The position numbers and the translations under genes were made by a program. From contig OX352774.1 of the NCBI GenBank assembly GCA_947095535.1, positions 267,689,843 through 267,753,842 on the forward strand: a stretch of 64,000 bases of DNA, given 5' to 3'. This DNA comes from Poecilobothrus nobilitatus. Its lineage: Eukaryota; Arthropoda; Insecta; Diptera; Dolichopodidae. Shown here piece by piece: positions 1 to 9,892 of the stretch (position 1 is its first letter; each line of letters starts with the position of its first letter). Under the pieces are notes generated by a model, which saw only the letters and a program-made list of their open reading frames with translations, was not told where the DNA came from and made no database searches.

Positions 1-874
1 GTCTTATGGAAAAAAATAGTAGTCCTTCTAGAAATCTGGAAATAACACAAAACTACAAATTTTTTTTAATTTCGCCCTAAGGGAGCATTAAAGTTCCATC
101 TTTTTTACGTTTTTTAGTAAAAAGAAATTTTTAAAAATTTTAAATTTTCATTCATAAATATGCATTTTAAAAAATGTCTTCCAACTACTTTTCAACAAAA
201 AAAAGCTTCTTAAAAACTTTTTAAAAGAGCATTAATTTGGTACATTACTGAGCAAAAAAAAATGTTGAAAACTAATTTTTATTGCAATATTGATTTGCTT
301 TAATAAATATTGTAAATTTTTTAGAATGCGTATAAAATTAAGTGGAAAAAATAAGCTATATAATTATTTTTACAATAAGTTAATTTATGTTAACTTATTT
401 AAAATTTTTATTACTATAATAAAATAAATTAATATTATAAGTTATTCGCCTTTTCCTTTGAGGTAGGGGATATGGCGATTATTTTTAAAGTGGTATCGCC
501 TGAAGACTATGCCTTAAACTAAAATAATAAAAAAAATATATTAATACATACAAATAATATATAAATAATTTTTTAACTAAATAATATGATATATTTAAAA
601 TAAAATTTAATAAAACAAAATAAAGTAATTAATTTACAACAAAACAATATTAAAAAAAAGTAAAAAACAAAAAAAATATCACAAAAATCAATATTTTCCG
701 ACCGGATAGTAATAATAGATCTTAAGTGGGCAAAAATGAAAAATGACATGACGATTGTATCCCAACTATATATAGGTACATTCATATCAAAAAGGTTAAT
801 TTAGTCAATAATAATATTTAATTTTTTGCGTTTTTCAATATCGTTCAGTATTTTGAAATTGTTTTATTTCTGTA
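1..874. other. AT-rich DNA, no gene seen
   Basis: Very AT-rich sequence with homopolymer runs. No reading frame here has recognisable motifs. The 70-codon minus-strand frame near 573-785 is only Phe/Ile/Leu-rich low complexity. Nothing functional is supported. Confidence 0.6.
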
Positions 875-1370
875 TTACCTATCAAATAGGTAACTTAGAT
901 CGTTATTAATTATTATTATAAATTTAAAATCACATTTAAAGTAATTATTTTCTATTAAAATATATAAAATAATATTATTTTGGCCTTTATATAATTTCCA
1001 GTATTTTAAATTTATTTTTTTACTAACATTTAAAACTAAATTAGAGAAATTTAAAATTATATTATCATCGCGTAAGTTTTTATCATTCGTTTCTATTAAA
1101 TTTACCAAGTAATTGGTGAATATACTTGGAAGTGCATCTGGTACTAAACGCGGACTTTTATCATTATTTAATTTATAACACAATTCTGAAAAATGCAATT
1201 TACATATGGAACTATAAGCTGTTGGTTGCCAGTCTGATCTTTGTACAAAGCTCTTTTAAGCTTCTCAAAGGCTCTTTATCCGGAAATTTAAAAGTAGTTA
1301 CAGATATCGTGCTATTATTATAATTGGATTTACACCCAACAACCGAATATTTTCCACCCACTTTATTTAA
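875..1370 (-). pseudogene. THAP zinc-finger domain fragment, frameshifted
   Basis: Read on the minus strand, this stretch carries the landmarks of a THAP domain, a C2CH zinc-binding DNA-binding module found in P-element-type transposases and in host transcription factors. Near 1330-1345 it reads VVGCKSN, followed by a TFKFP motif. After a frameshift at about 1225-1245 come WQPTAYSS, then CKLHFSELC (the C-x2-H pair), and finally VPDALPSIF, which matches the usual end of THAP domains. The first zinc-ligand cysteine appears to be Tyr (KYSVVGC), and no start codon precedes the domain. About 70 further codons follow, to a stop at 875, with no recognised motif. The frameshift and missing cysteine argue for a dead copy, perhaps from a P-like transposon or a domesticated THAP gene. 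Family recognition is by eye. Confidence 0.6.
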
Positions 1371-1374
1371 GGAA

Positions 1375-2034
1375 ATTATTAAAAAAGGCAATATTAGGCA
1401 CTAAATAATTGAATTAATTTTTTTAAATAGGTATTCATACAATAAAATCTTTTAAAAATAATAATTCAATTCAAAAATTTAACTCTACAAAAATATGACT
1501 ATATAAAATAAAATATTACTAAAATTTACAGTTATATAAAACAAAATATTACCTAATTTTTTTCTAATACTTTTCAAATATAATTGCAATGTAAAATTTT
1601 ATTCATAAAAAGATTATTATATTTCATGTAAGTACATGAATATTCTATTTACAATAATTTTTTTTTTATAGACTGTATAGAAAAACACGAAAATTGCTTA
1701 ACCAGAATTTGGTACTTCTTTTTTTCTTTTCTTTAAAATATTGCTGAAAAATATGATTTGAAAGTTAATTTTTTTATTGACATAAAGATAAAACTTCAAA
1801 CTTTATTTTTATATAAATTTTATAATTTTTTAGTATAATTAAAAACATAAAAACTTAGTTTGAACTAAAATATATTTTCCAAATTTGCAGTACAATTTAT
1901 TAGAAAGCTTTTAAATTATTAGGTTATGTTCACTAATTTATTATAATTGTGTACTCTCATAATTTTTTGAGAGTATTAAATGGCGACGATATGAAATGCT
2001 AGAGAAAAACTAAAAATTTTATTTTGTTGAAAAT
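1375..2034. other. AT-rich DNA, no gene seen
   Basis: AT-rich non-coding DNA with long A and T runs. No coding motif or clear repeat structure was found. Confidence 0.5.
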
Positions 2035-2580
2035 ATGTTAAAAATTTCGAGTTGAAAGCTGAAATTTTGGTATGTTAAAGAAAAATTTCCAAATTTTATT
2101 TTAATATACAATTTGGCATGTTTGGGTAAATATTTCATATCGAAAACTCGAAAAGGTTAAAAATAGGCATTATTCTTAAACAAAAACAAAAACAGAAAAG
2201 AACAAAAAAATCTTTATGAAATGTCATTTTTGGAAGCTTTTTCTCACAATACATTTACAATTTGCACAAACACATTTAAGTATTTCGATGTCCAGGCCTT
2301 CTAAAAATGAATGTAGGTTATGATCCCACTCTTATTTTTTGAAAAAAAATTCTCTTCTACTTTTACAAATGTCAAAAAGCAAGCGGAAAAAATAACTAAA
2401 TAACTAAAAGTAATTTTATTAAATATTTTATTATTATTATGTTAAAATTACGAGTTGAAAGCTAAATTTTTGATATATTGTAGTAAAAATTCCAAATTTT
2501 ATTTTAATATAAAATTCCATATATTATCAATATATAATATTTCATAACGAAAACTTTTTTTTTAAATGTGCAAATTTAAA
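2035..2580. repeat. Dispersed AT-rich repeat, two partial copies
   Basis: Two related segments (about 2035-2160 and 2440-2560) share the order GAGTTGAAAGCT, an AATTTT(T/G)G motif, CCAAATTTTATTTTAATATA, then a TTTCATA(T/A)CGAAAACT motif. The stretch at about 2210-2260 (ATTTTTGGAAGC, then CTCACAATA) resembles the segment repeated at about 25.5-25.8, 26.4-26.6, 62.1-62.3 and 63.2-63.4 kb upstream of the transporter copies. It therefore belongs to a dispersed family seen several times in this window. No coding potential is visible. Confidence 0.45.
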
Positions 2581-2728
2581 AAAAAAAATAAAAATAATTT
2601 TTTAAAATGAAATTATTTAAATGCGTGCAGTTAATACATTCAAATTTTTCCAAAATGGAAAATACTATTTGGACTGGAATATAGAATTTTTATATATACA
2701 ATACATATGTATGTAGACTAGGTATCTA

Positions 2729-3139
2729 ATAGCCCGTGTTCACACTATAGTGCAATTGCAATTGTAAGATGCAATTGCAAAAGCTCTCCGCGTTCACACT
2801 ATGTTGTCAGTTTCAATTGCAACTTTATTCCATTGCAACTAATTTTATACACGTCAATTTTTTTTCTTGAAGGGTAAGCATCATCAATATAAGAATGGTT
2901 TTGTGTATATCATAAATATTTTTTTGACCTGATAAAATTTTTTATTGCTGTTTTACATGTATTGATGACTTGCAATTGGTTCAACCGTTAAATTTTGGTT
3001 GAAAAAGTTGCAACTACTTCGTCGTTTTTTTTTTCGTATAAATTCGTTTTAAACCTTTTTTTAGGAAAAACGAGGAAGTGGGAAAGAGAATGAAGAAGTT
3101 ACAACTGCAGAATGCACCTAAGTGTGAACAGAGGGATAG
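2729..3139. mobile_element. MITE-like element with ~35-bp imperfect TIRs
   Basis: The left end (2733 on) begins CCCGTGTTCACACTATAG and the right end, read on the minus strand from 3135, begins CCCTCTGTTCACACTTAG. The similarity continues inward as TGCAATTGCAATTG versus TGCATTCTGCAGTTG. ATAG flanks the element on both sides (2729-2732 and 3136-3139), which could be a 4-bp target duplication. The interior is non-coding and contains several ATTGCAA motifs in both orientations. The superfamily cannot be assigned with confidence. Confidence 0.5.
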
Positions 3140-3384
3140 GTTATAGACATAGTCCAATTTGGAGTATAGAGATAAGTGCTAATTAATTGAACGTCTGGAA
3201 GATGTCTTTCTTTAATTGAAAAAATATATTTACATATTTCAAAATATCGACAAATCAAAACTACTTCTAAAAATATAGGTTTTTTCTGAATGATTTAATT
3301 AAAATTGCTTTCATTATAAAATTGAATAACATTTGTTTTTTATAAAATTAATTGGAAGAATTACTATTATATATATCTTTTTTT

Positions 3385-3600
3385 TCCTAAGGGAGGTGGG
3401 AACCTTCCAAAGACACCAAGAATTTCTCCTTGGTAGTGTCAGATTTTTACTGACTAAACCCACCTCCCCATTTAGCCAATATAATGGGATGAAACCCTTA
3501 CCTGCGAACGCAGTATATTGACTAGGGAGTAGGGATAGGAAATAAATACGGAAACATTGAATTGGGAGTGGGACTGTAAGGAAACAATGAATCTGCCTAT
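3385..3600. other. GC-richer island of unknown origin
   Basis: Much less AT-rich than its surroundings, with motifs GGGAGGTGGGAACCTTCC, CCAAGAATTTCTCCTTGG (an imperfect hairpin) and CCCACCTCCCC. Both strands hold 60-75-codon frames, but neither shows a recognised domain. The base composition suggests a fragment of an inserted element, perhaps an untranslated end of a LINE. This could not be confirmed. Confidence 0.3.
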
Positions 3601-3711
3601 TATTATTACCATTTTGCTAACACTGACTATAGCCGTTACAACAGTTATAACATGTGTATATAACACCTTACTGAATGAGGTAATTATTGAAGGCAATACG
3701 CACTGTCACTG

Positions 3712-3740
3712 TAACAGCTATTATTATTACTACTATTAAT
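3712..3740. repeat. TTA/TAC microsatellite
   Basis: Short run of TAT/TAC trinucleotides. On the minus strand it directly follows the AT-rich tail of the tRNA-like sequence at 3773-3845, so it may be the simple-repeat 3' tail of that SINE. Confidence 0.5.
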
Positions 3741-3772
3741 TTTACAATATGACTACATATTTTTTATTTATG

Positions 3773-3845
3773 TGACCTGACCGGGGTTTGAACCCAAGAC
3801 CCTTCGATTGAAAGGTTGGCGACTTAACCACTGCGCCATGAGTCA
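3773..3845 (-). mobile_element. tRNA-derived SINE head
   Basis: On the minus strand there is a tRNA-like RNA polymerase III promoter. The A box is TGGCGCAGTGG (3828-3838) and the B box is GGTTCAAACCC (3784-3794), separated as in a tRNA. The acceptor ends pair only at the first few positions and the anticodon arm is irregular, so this is not a convincing functional tRNA. An AT-rich tail and a TTA microsatellite follow on the minus strand. A related sequence sits in intron 1 of the transporter gene at 27867-27939; both end in CAGGTCA. Confidence 0.6.
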
Positions 3846-3959
3846 GATAAAAAAAATAATAAAAAAAATCATAAAAAATCATAAAAATTATATAAATAAA
3901 ATCAGAAGTAAAATACATTAAACTAACTAAAAAATAATTTTAGTGAATGATGTCTGATT

Positions 3960-5279
3960 GATTACATTTTAAAACGAGGAAGAATACAGTTGCCTTTGTC
4001 AACTCTTAGATACCCGTACGAACCGTTAGTATGTTCACAGCCTGTCACTCTGCTTACAATATTATTTTTTTAATATTTTAATATTTTAAAATAATTTGGG
4101 TGAATTTTATAATTTCTAGAACTATGGGTTGTACATATACATATTCAAACTATATGTTTATACATTCTTCAAACGCAGATTTTAACCTTCCACATAACGA
4201 TTATCAATCCAAAACTTTTTCAAATATTCTATAGTACCATTTAATACTAAGCGGTAAATGTATATTAAATTTACTTAGTACAAAATAGTAAATATAATTT
4301 TAAATATTATATTATATTATATTTAAATATTCCATTGACAGAATAATTTATTATAAGTACAATAAAATACATATATGTATGTAAATACGGCGCTATATAA
4401 TATACAGTATAGATGTATATTATATATTATGTATATTATCATTCATTCACTAGTGACATATACGATATGTAAATAAACATGATATTATATAAGTATGTAT
4501 ATATATCAATATCATATAAATAAAAATTCTTCAAGCAACCGTTATGTTGTTTATTTAATTACTTTTTTTGTACTACGCATTATATCCTCAACAATTTCAA
4601 ATTATCGAGTAAAACAAAATGCAAAAAATTCGTTAAAGAAATTTTGTTAGTCACTTTCGTCAATTATAAAGTAACCCTATATTATTAAAAAAAGTTGTTA
4701 ACAGAAATAAGAGTATAATGTTGAGGCTTTAATTTTTGTGTATTACATCAAAAAAATTTTAACAGGTGTTCAAGTTACAGGTGTTCATAAATAGAAAATT
4801 TTCAGTTTTAGACCCCTTACAACTCCTAAACGAGGAGTGATACAAAAAAAATTTCTGAAATGACTCATACTTATTTTCAAAGATCTAACTTCTGTCAAAA
4901 TTTCAAGTTTCCAACTTAAATCGTTTAGAAGATAAAAGGGTTAAAGGATTTTGCAAAATTTGAGTTTCGCATAACGGTAAATTAAGACACCGTATGCCAC
5001 AAATATATTAAGGTTTGGTCCAAACTCAGCCAAAAAAAAATAGGGAACCTACAAATTACTCCTAGAATATTTTGTGTAAATTTCAAGATTCTAGCTTTCT
5101 TAGTTTTTCAGTTAGCGTGCTGACGGACAGACGGAGGGACGGACATGGCTCAAAAGTCTTAGAATTTTTTTCTGATCCGATCCATACCTTTGAAGGTATA
5201 TCTAGCTCGCTTATTTCGAGGTGTTACAAACGGAGGAGTAATTTTAATATACCCGATCCTATCGTATGGGTATAAAAAG
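3960..5279. repeat. Fly-type interspersed repeat with TACCC ends
   Basis: Near the left end is TTAGATACCCGTACGA (about 4007-4022). Near the right end, read on the minus strand from 5279, are TTTTTATACCCATACGA and a CGGGTATA motif. The minus strand then runs through TTTGTAAC, GATCGGATCAG, GCCATGTCCGTC and AACTGAAAAACTAAG. The same ordered blocks occur in the element at 22.09-23.28 kb. This architecture is widespread as non-coding interspersed repeats in flies. The middle (4046-4734) is AT-rich with TACATATATG-like runs and no gene. The left boundary is uncertain. Confidence 0.5.
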
Positions 5280-5576
5280 GTATATGTATTAGGGCATTGG
5301 GAGTCAATAACTTTTAATTACCACCCCAGTCTTAATGATTTAGATTTATTATTATTTATTAATCTTATTCAATTCCTATTAAATTTTTTTTTTTAGAAAA
5401 TATATTTAAACAATGTATAGTATTTTATTTTTAAAGACTTGGAGTTTTAATTAATTCAAAGAATTTTTTTTAATAATATAATATGTTTAATTAAAACATT
5501 TACCAGTTATGAACATAGATAAGTAGTTACATATATACACATATGAATATGTATATAGTTTTCAAATATTCGGATT
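5280..5576. other. AT-rich DNA, no gene seen
   Basis: AT-rich, with T-runs and a TACATATATACACATATG-type tract around 5530-5560. No feature is supported. Confidence 0.5.
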
Positions 5577-5865
5577 GTTACAATGATGTTTGTTTTGTTG
5601 CAATTTTTGTTGGAATTTTTGGAACACAAATAAGAACGCGATGCCTTTAAAACAATTAAATAAACTTTATTCTAAAAATGTTCAGAAACAGAAAAAACTA
5701 TACAGAATACAGAATATTCAGAAATAGGGGAAAAATATATGTAAAATATAAATAGGAATATTTGACATACGGAAAAATAGATGGTGCCAAATAGAGATGG
5801 TGCGATGATGGTGCCAAATAGAGATAGAATGGTGCCAGATAGATTAAACAATAATAAATTGAACA
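5577..5865 (-). mobile_element. 3' LTR of a Ty1/copia-type element
   Basis: Read on the minus strand, the segment begins TGTTCAATTT at 5865, immediately after a purine-rich tract (AATTAAGGAGGAG, 5866-5878) that fits a polypurine tract. It runs to a terminal TTGTAACA at about 5577. It contains three near-copies of a CTATTTGGCACCAT motif and an AATAAA signal. It directly follows the end of a copia pol frame (next entry), as expected for a 3' LTR. No matching 5' LTR was found, so the element is truncated. Confidence 0.6.
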
Positions 5866-6087
5866 CTCCTCCTTAATTTAAAAAAACTTAAGAAAAAAAA
5901 AGCGAATGAGACATGAATATTTAAAATAAATTGCATCTGCTTCGTAATTTTTGAAATTGTTTTTTATTTAATCCTTTGATTAATAAATCAACTGCCATAT
6001 CTTCAGTAGGGCAATAATGACACACGACATACTTCTTGTCGATGTAATCTTTAACATAGTAAATTTTTTAATCATTGTTATACATAG
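5866..6087 (-). pseudogene. Copia pol C-terminus (RNase H end), part 1
   Basis: On the minus strand the reading frame contains CPTEDMAVDLLIKGL, the conserved C-terminal motif of copia RNase H, and ends at a stop just before the polypurine tract. It continues the frame found at 7830-7985 (TGRSKHIDVK), the two parts having been separated by insertion of the LINE at 6088-7820. At least one frameshift is present near 6060-6080, so the element is dead regardless of the insertion. Confidence 0.75.
6079..6087. repeat. Target-site duplication, left copy
   Basis: TATACATAG here is repeated exactly at 7821-7829, on either side of the LOA/I-like LINE. The interrupted copia coding sequence can be followed across the join once the insert and one copy are removed. 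Confidence 0.8.
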
Positions 6088-7727
6088 AGGCGGGCTGCAC
6101 AACAATCGCCTATGCGGACGATATTGCTGTCGTGGTCAGTGGCAAGTTCCCAGACAGTCTCAGGGATGTTTTGCAACTTGCACTAAACAAAATCACAACA
6201 TGGGCTACAAACTGTGGGCTGTCAGTAAATCCACAGAAAACAGAACTGGTCCTCTTTACAAGGAAATATAAAATTCCTAAAATAAAACCGCCTTCGTTAA
6301 ATGGCTGCACTCTTACCTTTAGCGAAACGGCGAAATTTCTGGGTCTAACTCTAGACAGGAAGTTAAGCTGGAAGGCTAACATCTCAGAAAGAGTAAAAAA
6401 GGCCTCAATAGCACTCTATTCGTGTAAAAAAGCCATTGGTAGAAAATGGGGGCTTCAGCCATACATGACTTACTGGCTATGCACATCCGTAGTAACACCC
6501 ATTTTTATGTACGGAGTCCTAGCATGGTGGAAGGCAATCGATAAAGAGGTCAACCGCAAGGCAATCGCTAGGGTCCAAAGAACTGCCACACTATGTATTA
6601 GTGGCTCTTTAATAACAACCCCTTCTGCGGCATTGGACATCATGCTTAATCTGATACCTGTAGAATATTATAGTAAATTTGCAGCCGCAAACACAGCTGT
6701 GAGATTAAAAGCTACATCCCAGTGGATCAATTCACGAGAAGGTCACTCGGATATCATAAACCAATTCAAGTCCACTCCCGCGTTGGTGGACTACACGTCT
6801 CCCACTTACTTCTTCGGGAAATCTGATGTGACAAGCATACCAAGCCGTGAGAGTTGGAACTCGAACACAATGATGATCTTCGAAGGAGTGCAATTCTACA
6901 CGGATGGTTCAAAAATGAACAGCAGTGTAGGATGCAGGGTCTTCTCAGATAATCTGAATATCAGTCATAATTTCCGATTACCAGACCATTGTAGCGTCTT
7001 CCAAGCGGAAATTATGGCAATTCAAGAAGCCTTGATTCTACTGAATAGAAGCGTTTTGACTGTGAAGCAAGTACGTATTCTGTCAGACAGTCAGGCTGCG
7101 TTAAAATCTCTGGGATCAACATCCACAACCTCGAAGACTGTAATAAACTGCCGAAAACTTCTTATCGAGATGGCCAGGCAGTTTAGCATTCAGCTTTGCT
7201 GGGTACCAGGTCATCGAGGTATTCCGGAAAATGAAAAAGCGGATGAACTCGCAAGAATTGGTACAACCTTACAAGTTCTGCCGGATCGGGCAGGACTAGG
7301 GGTACCTCTATCCACAAGCAGAGCGTTATTTCGAAAGGAAATAACGGATATGGTAAATTGCAAATGATCAAACTTAACCTCGTGCAATATCACAAGATTG
7401 ATATGGCCCAAAACCGATTTAAGACAATCCAATGATCTGCTTTCCCTCAAAAGGGCAGACATTGGAATGACAATGGGAATAATCACCAGTCACTGTCTAA
7501 TAGGGAAGCATGCCAGAAGACTTAGCTTATCCGCAAACGACTATTGTAGAGCCTGCAAGGATGAAGAAGAGGAGGAAACTACTCTCCATCTCCTATGCAT
7601 ATGCCCGGCCTTGTCGGCAAGAAGGAATACTAATTTGGGGCAATTTCTCTTCGACAGCCTTAGCGATCTGTCAGGTAAAAATGTGAAGAGTATTCTTCGC
7701 TTTGCAAAAAGCTCAAATTGGTTTTAA
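6088..7727 (+). pseudogene. LINE ORF2 3' half: RT, RNase H, zinc knuckle
   Basis: One reading frame with a single in-frame TGA at 7365-7367. It starts at the reverse-transcriptase catalytic motif AYADD (about 6110-6124) and continues through the RT thumb (NPQKTELV, KFLGLTLD). RNase H follows at about 6893-7262, with all four acidic positions visible: TDGS, FQAE, SDSQAA and NEKADELA. After the TGA the same frame continues to 7727 with CRACKDEEEEETTLHLLC, the C-terminal C-x2-C-H-C knuckle seen in LINE ORF2 proteins. The enzyme would copy its own RNA at a nicked target. Here it lacks the endonuclease and RT fingers, so the copy is inactive. Apart from the stop it is remarkably intact, suggesting a younger insertion than the surrounding elements. 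Confidence 0.88.
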
Positions 7728-7820
7728 CGAGTGGGATAGAAAAGCTTCTATGTGGTATCACAATGGACCAAATACGGTCTAAGCGTGCCTTTTTGGCAGC
7801 CACCGTAACCTAACCTGACC
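6088..7820 (+). mobile_element. 5'-truncated LOA/I-like LINE inserted in copia
   Basis: A non-LTR retrotransposon, truncated within its reverse transcriptase. It has no 5' UTR, ORF1 or endonuclease. It begins inside RT just before the YADD box, runs through RT, RNase H and a C-terminal zinc knuckle, and ends with a 3' UTR finishing CCGTAACCTAACCTGACC. There is no poly(A) tail. A 9-bp target duplication flanks it. Truncation at the 5' end plus a short target duplication is typical of target-primed reverse transcription. The RNase H after RT points to the I/LOA group rather than jockey. Confidence 0.85.
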
Positions 7821-7829
7821 TATACATAG
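7821..7829. repeat. Target-site duplication, right copy
   Basis: Exact copy of TATACATAG at 6079-6087. It marks the 3' boundary of the LOA/I-like LINE. Confidence 0.8.
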
Positions 7830-7985
7830 TTTGACATCAATATGTTTAGAACGACCAGTTAGTTTTTCTGTTTCTATCCATTTTAAGACACTTTGATTAT
7901 TTTCGAATATGGTTGTGCATTTATCACCTGTTCAGTTAAATTAAAATGTAATATTCATTGAATCCATTTAGATTGGCAATACGCA
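7830..7985 (-). pseudogene. Copia pol RNase H region, part 2
   Basis: The minus strand reads TIFENNQSVLKW, then KLTGRSKHIDVK, matching the copia RNase H signature (NQS followed by KHIDI/V). It joins, across the LINE insertion, to the CPTEDMAVDLL motif in 5866-6087. The more N-terminal parts of pol (RT, integrase, protease) and the 5' LTR are absent. The fragment stops where the gypsy-type LTR begins near 8000. Confidence 0.75.
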
Positions 7986-7999
7986 CACATGTTTACGCG

Positions 8000-8313
8000 A
8001 GTTATGTATAGTCTACCTGTACATTCCAAAAAAAAAAATTGTAGACGCTAACTCAACATTTCCTGTTATTCAAAATGTGGGAAAGATAAATGTTCCTACC
8101 AAATAAAATATTTGTAAATACTCCAATTACAAACTTTCCTAAAATAATGCTTAATTGACAAAATGCTACCTTAGCATTAATTATAACAATATATTATAAA
8201 TTCAGTTATGTTGTAAGACAAAACGAGATAAGTTATATATAAATAAAAGTGCTTGCTTTTTAAATAAATAACTGTTTTTTATTTTTTTGATAATTAAAAA
8301 TCGTTTATTAAAG
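8000..8313 (+). mobile_element. 5' LTR of a gypsy/17.6-type element
   Basis: Begins AGTTATGTATAG, like the AGT start of LTRs in the 17.6/297 group, and ends at about 8313 just before the primer-binding site. It contains a TATA-like stretch (TATATATAAATAAAAG) at about 8234-8249. No second LTR copy was found, so the boundaries rest on the primer site and the start motif only. Confidence 0.45.
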
Positions 8314-8330
8314 GGGCGCAGTCGGTGAGA
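8314..8330 (+). other. Retroelement primer-binding site (tRNA-Ser type)
   Basis: GGCGCAGTCGGTGAG closely resembles the complement of the insect serine-tRNA 3' end, which primes minus-strand synthesis in 17.6/297-type elements. It lies immediately inside the proposed LTR and upstream of gag, as expected. Confidence 0.65.
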
Positions 8331-8485
8331 TTGTACAAAAATTTAAATAAAAAGGGTAATCCTACTCGAATACTACATAAAAATTTAATTAAAAACAATT
8401 TTTAATATAATTAAATACAACAAAAAAAAAAATTTAAAAACTCATAATTTACTTTTTTTCGGTTAGTCCGGAAAGACATTAAAAA

Positions 8486-9260
8486 ATGAATAACACTAAA
8501 ATAAAAATAAAAAGTGAAAAAAAAAGGAAAACGAAATTAAACTTTATGAGATTATCACTTTCAAAAATTTACGATAGAAATAGAAATAACATGGCTCAAC
8601 AAGAACATCAACAACAGTTACAAATGGAACAACTACAAGAACAACTAGTATTTCAAACGCAACAAGTCGAAAGACTAACTGCCTATTCCAACAATATCAA
8701 CAACAAGCAGCACAAAATCAACCACAACAAAGTCAACAAAATCCACATCAACAAGAACAACAACATAATAGAGAAAATATTCTTAAAGAAATTCGCTATA
8801 TGTCTACATTTAAATAAAATAATTTACATTTGAATAAAATAATTTAAATGGTGTAATAGAAATCATGCATACGAAGTTTTATGAAGACTCTTGCATTAAG
8901 CCAGAGTTTAAAAAGCAATTTAATAAATATAATAATAATAAAAAAAATTATAATTTTAATAATAATAATAATAGAGAAAATAAAAATCAAAGTAAAAAAT
9001 CCAATGATAATCATTTTAATAATAACGAAAGGTATAATCATAATAATTTCCATAATGATAAGTATAACTATAATAAAAATAGGAACAATTATAGTTCAAA
9101 TTACCATAATGGTAATCAATATAATAGGAATAATAATAATCCTAATACATCTTATAATTCGGGTCAGTTTCGTAAACCATACCAAACGTCAGGAAATTCT
9201 AAACAAAACTCGGGCAAACCTCGCCTAGAACAGAGTGAGTTTAGACAACGACCGTCGTAG
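8486..9260 (+). pseudogene. Gypsy-type gag remnant, Asn/Gln-rich
   Basis: Two pieces of a gag-like frame. The first (8486-8820) starts with basic residues, then a Gln-rich coiled segment (QQEHQQQLQMEQLQ), and shifts frame near 8690. The second (8865-9260) is extremely Asn-rich (NNNNRENKN and similar), with basic and Ser residues towards the end. Gag of the 17.6/gypsy group often lacks CCHC knuckles and ends in such basic low-complexity sequence. Most of the central capsid region is missing. The Asn-rich stretch on its own could be low complexity; its place between the primer site and the protease supports gag. Confidence 0.55.
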
Positions 9261-9263
9261 TTT

Positions 9264-9800
9264 ATGGAGGTAGAAATCATTCAAAAAAATCAAAACAAAG
9301 AATTAATAGAATCGAAAAATTTAAATTTTTTTCAAAATTAGACTCGGATGAACTATCCATAATTAAATTGTCCTTCAAAAATAAGGAATACAAAGCTTTG
9401 ATTGATACTGCATCAAGCTTCAGTATAATCACTGATACTGTAAAAGATTTTGAAAAAATTAAAATTAAGCCAATCGCTTTTTTTACAATAAACGAATTAC
9501 AGATAAATCGGATAAATTAATTTCGAAGTTCGCACTCGAGCACCAAGTGAATTTAATCTTCCATCAAATGCTTTAATAAGGTTGAAAGTTAAAAACCTTC
9601 CAAATCGTAAATAAGAATTTATAATCGGTATTGATTTGTTAAAAAGTTTAAATAGTTTTATTAATTTAGAAGAAAATATAATTTATTTTAATGAAAAATG
9701 TATTATATTTTTAAATAAATCTTATGATATAAAAGAAATATGTGCTTTAGAAACTATCGATCCAAATTTAAATTACCTAAACTTAAACCATTTAAAATAC
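9264..9800 (+). pseudogene. Gypsy-type retroviral-like protease remnant
   Basis: A frame with the aspartic-protease signature region (KALIDTASSFSII, about 9391-9430), followed after frameshifts by FIIGIDLLKSLNS (about 9616-9655), the C-terminal LLG-like part of the fold. The catalytic triplet reads Asp-Thr-Ala. Several frameshifts and stops break the frame. It sits between gag and RT as in other gypsy-group elements. Confidence 0.6.
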
Positions 9801-9892
9801 TGAAGAGTATAAAAAAATTCATAAAATTGTGAAAAGATTTAGTAAATTATTTTTTAAAGACGGTGACATATTGACAAGTACAACATGAAATA

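Noticed and set aside
573..785. 70-codon minus frame at the left end
   Set aside because: Hydrophobic low complexity from AT-rich DNA, with no signal of a real membrane protein family.
3557..3739. 60-codon frame with a hydrophobic stretch and a poly-Tyr end
   Set aside because: The tyrosines come from a TTA/TAC microsatellite and the overlapping minus frame is equally open; no family resemblance.
3773..3845. Functional tRNA gene
   Set aside because: A and B boxes are good but the acceptor stem pairs poorly and a related sequence with an AT-rich tail sits in an intron, so a SINE head is more likely.
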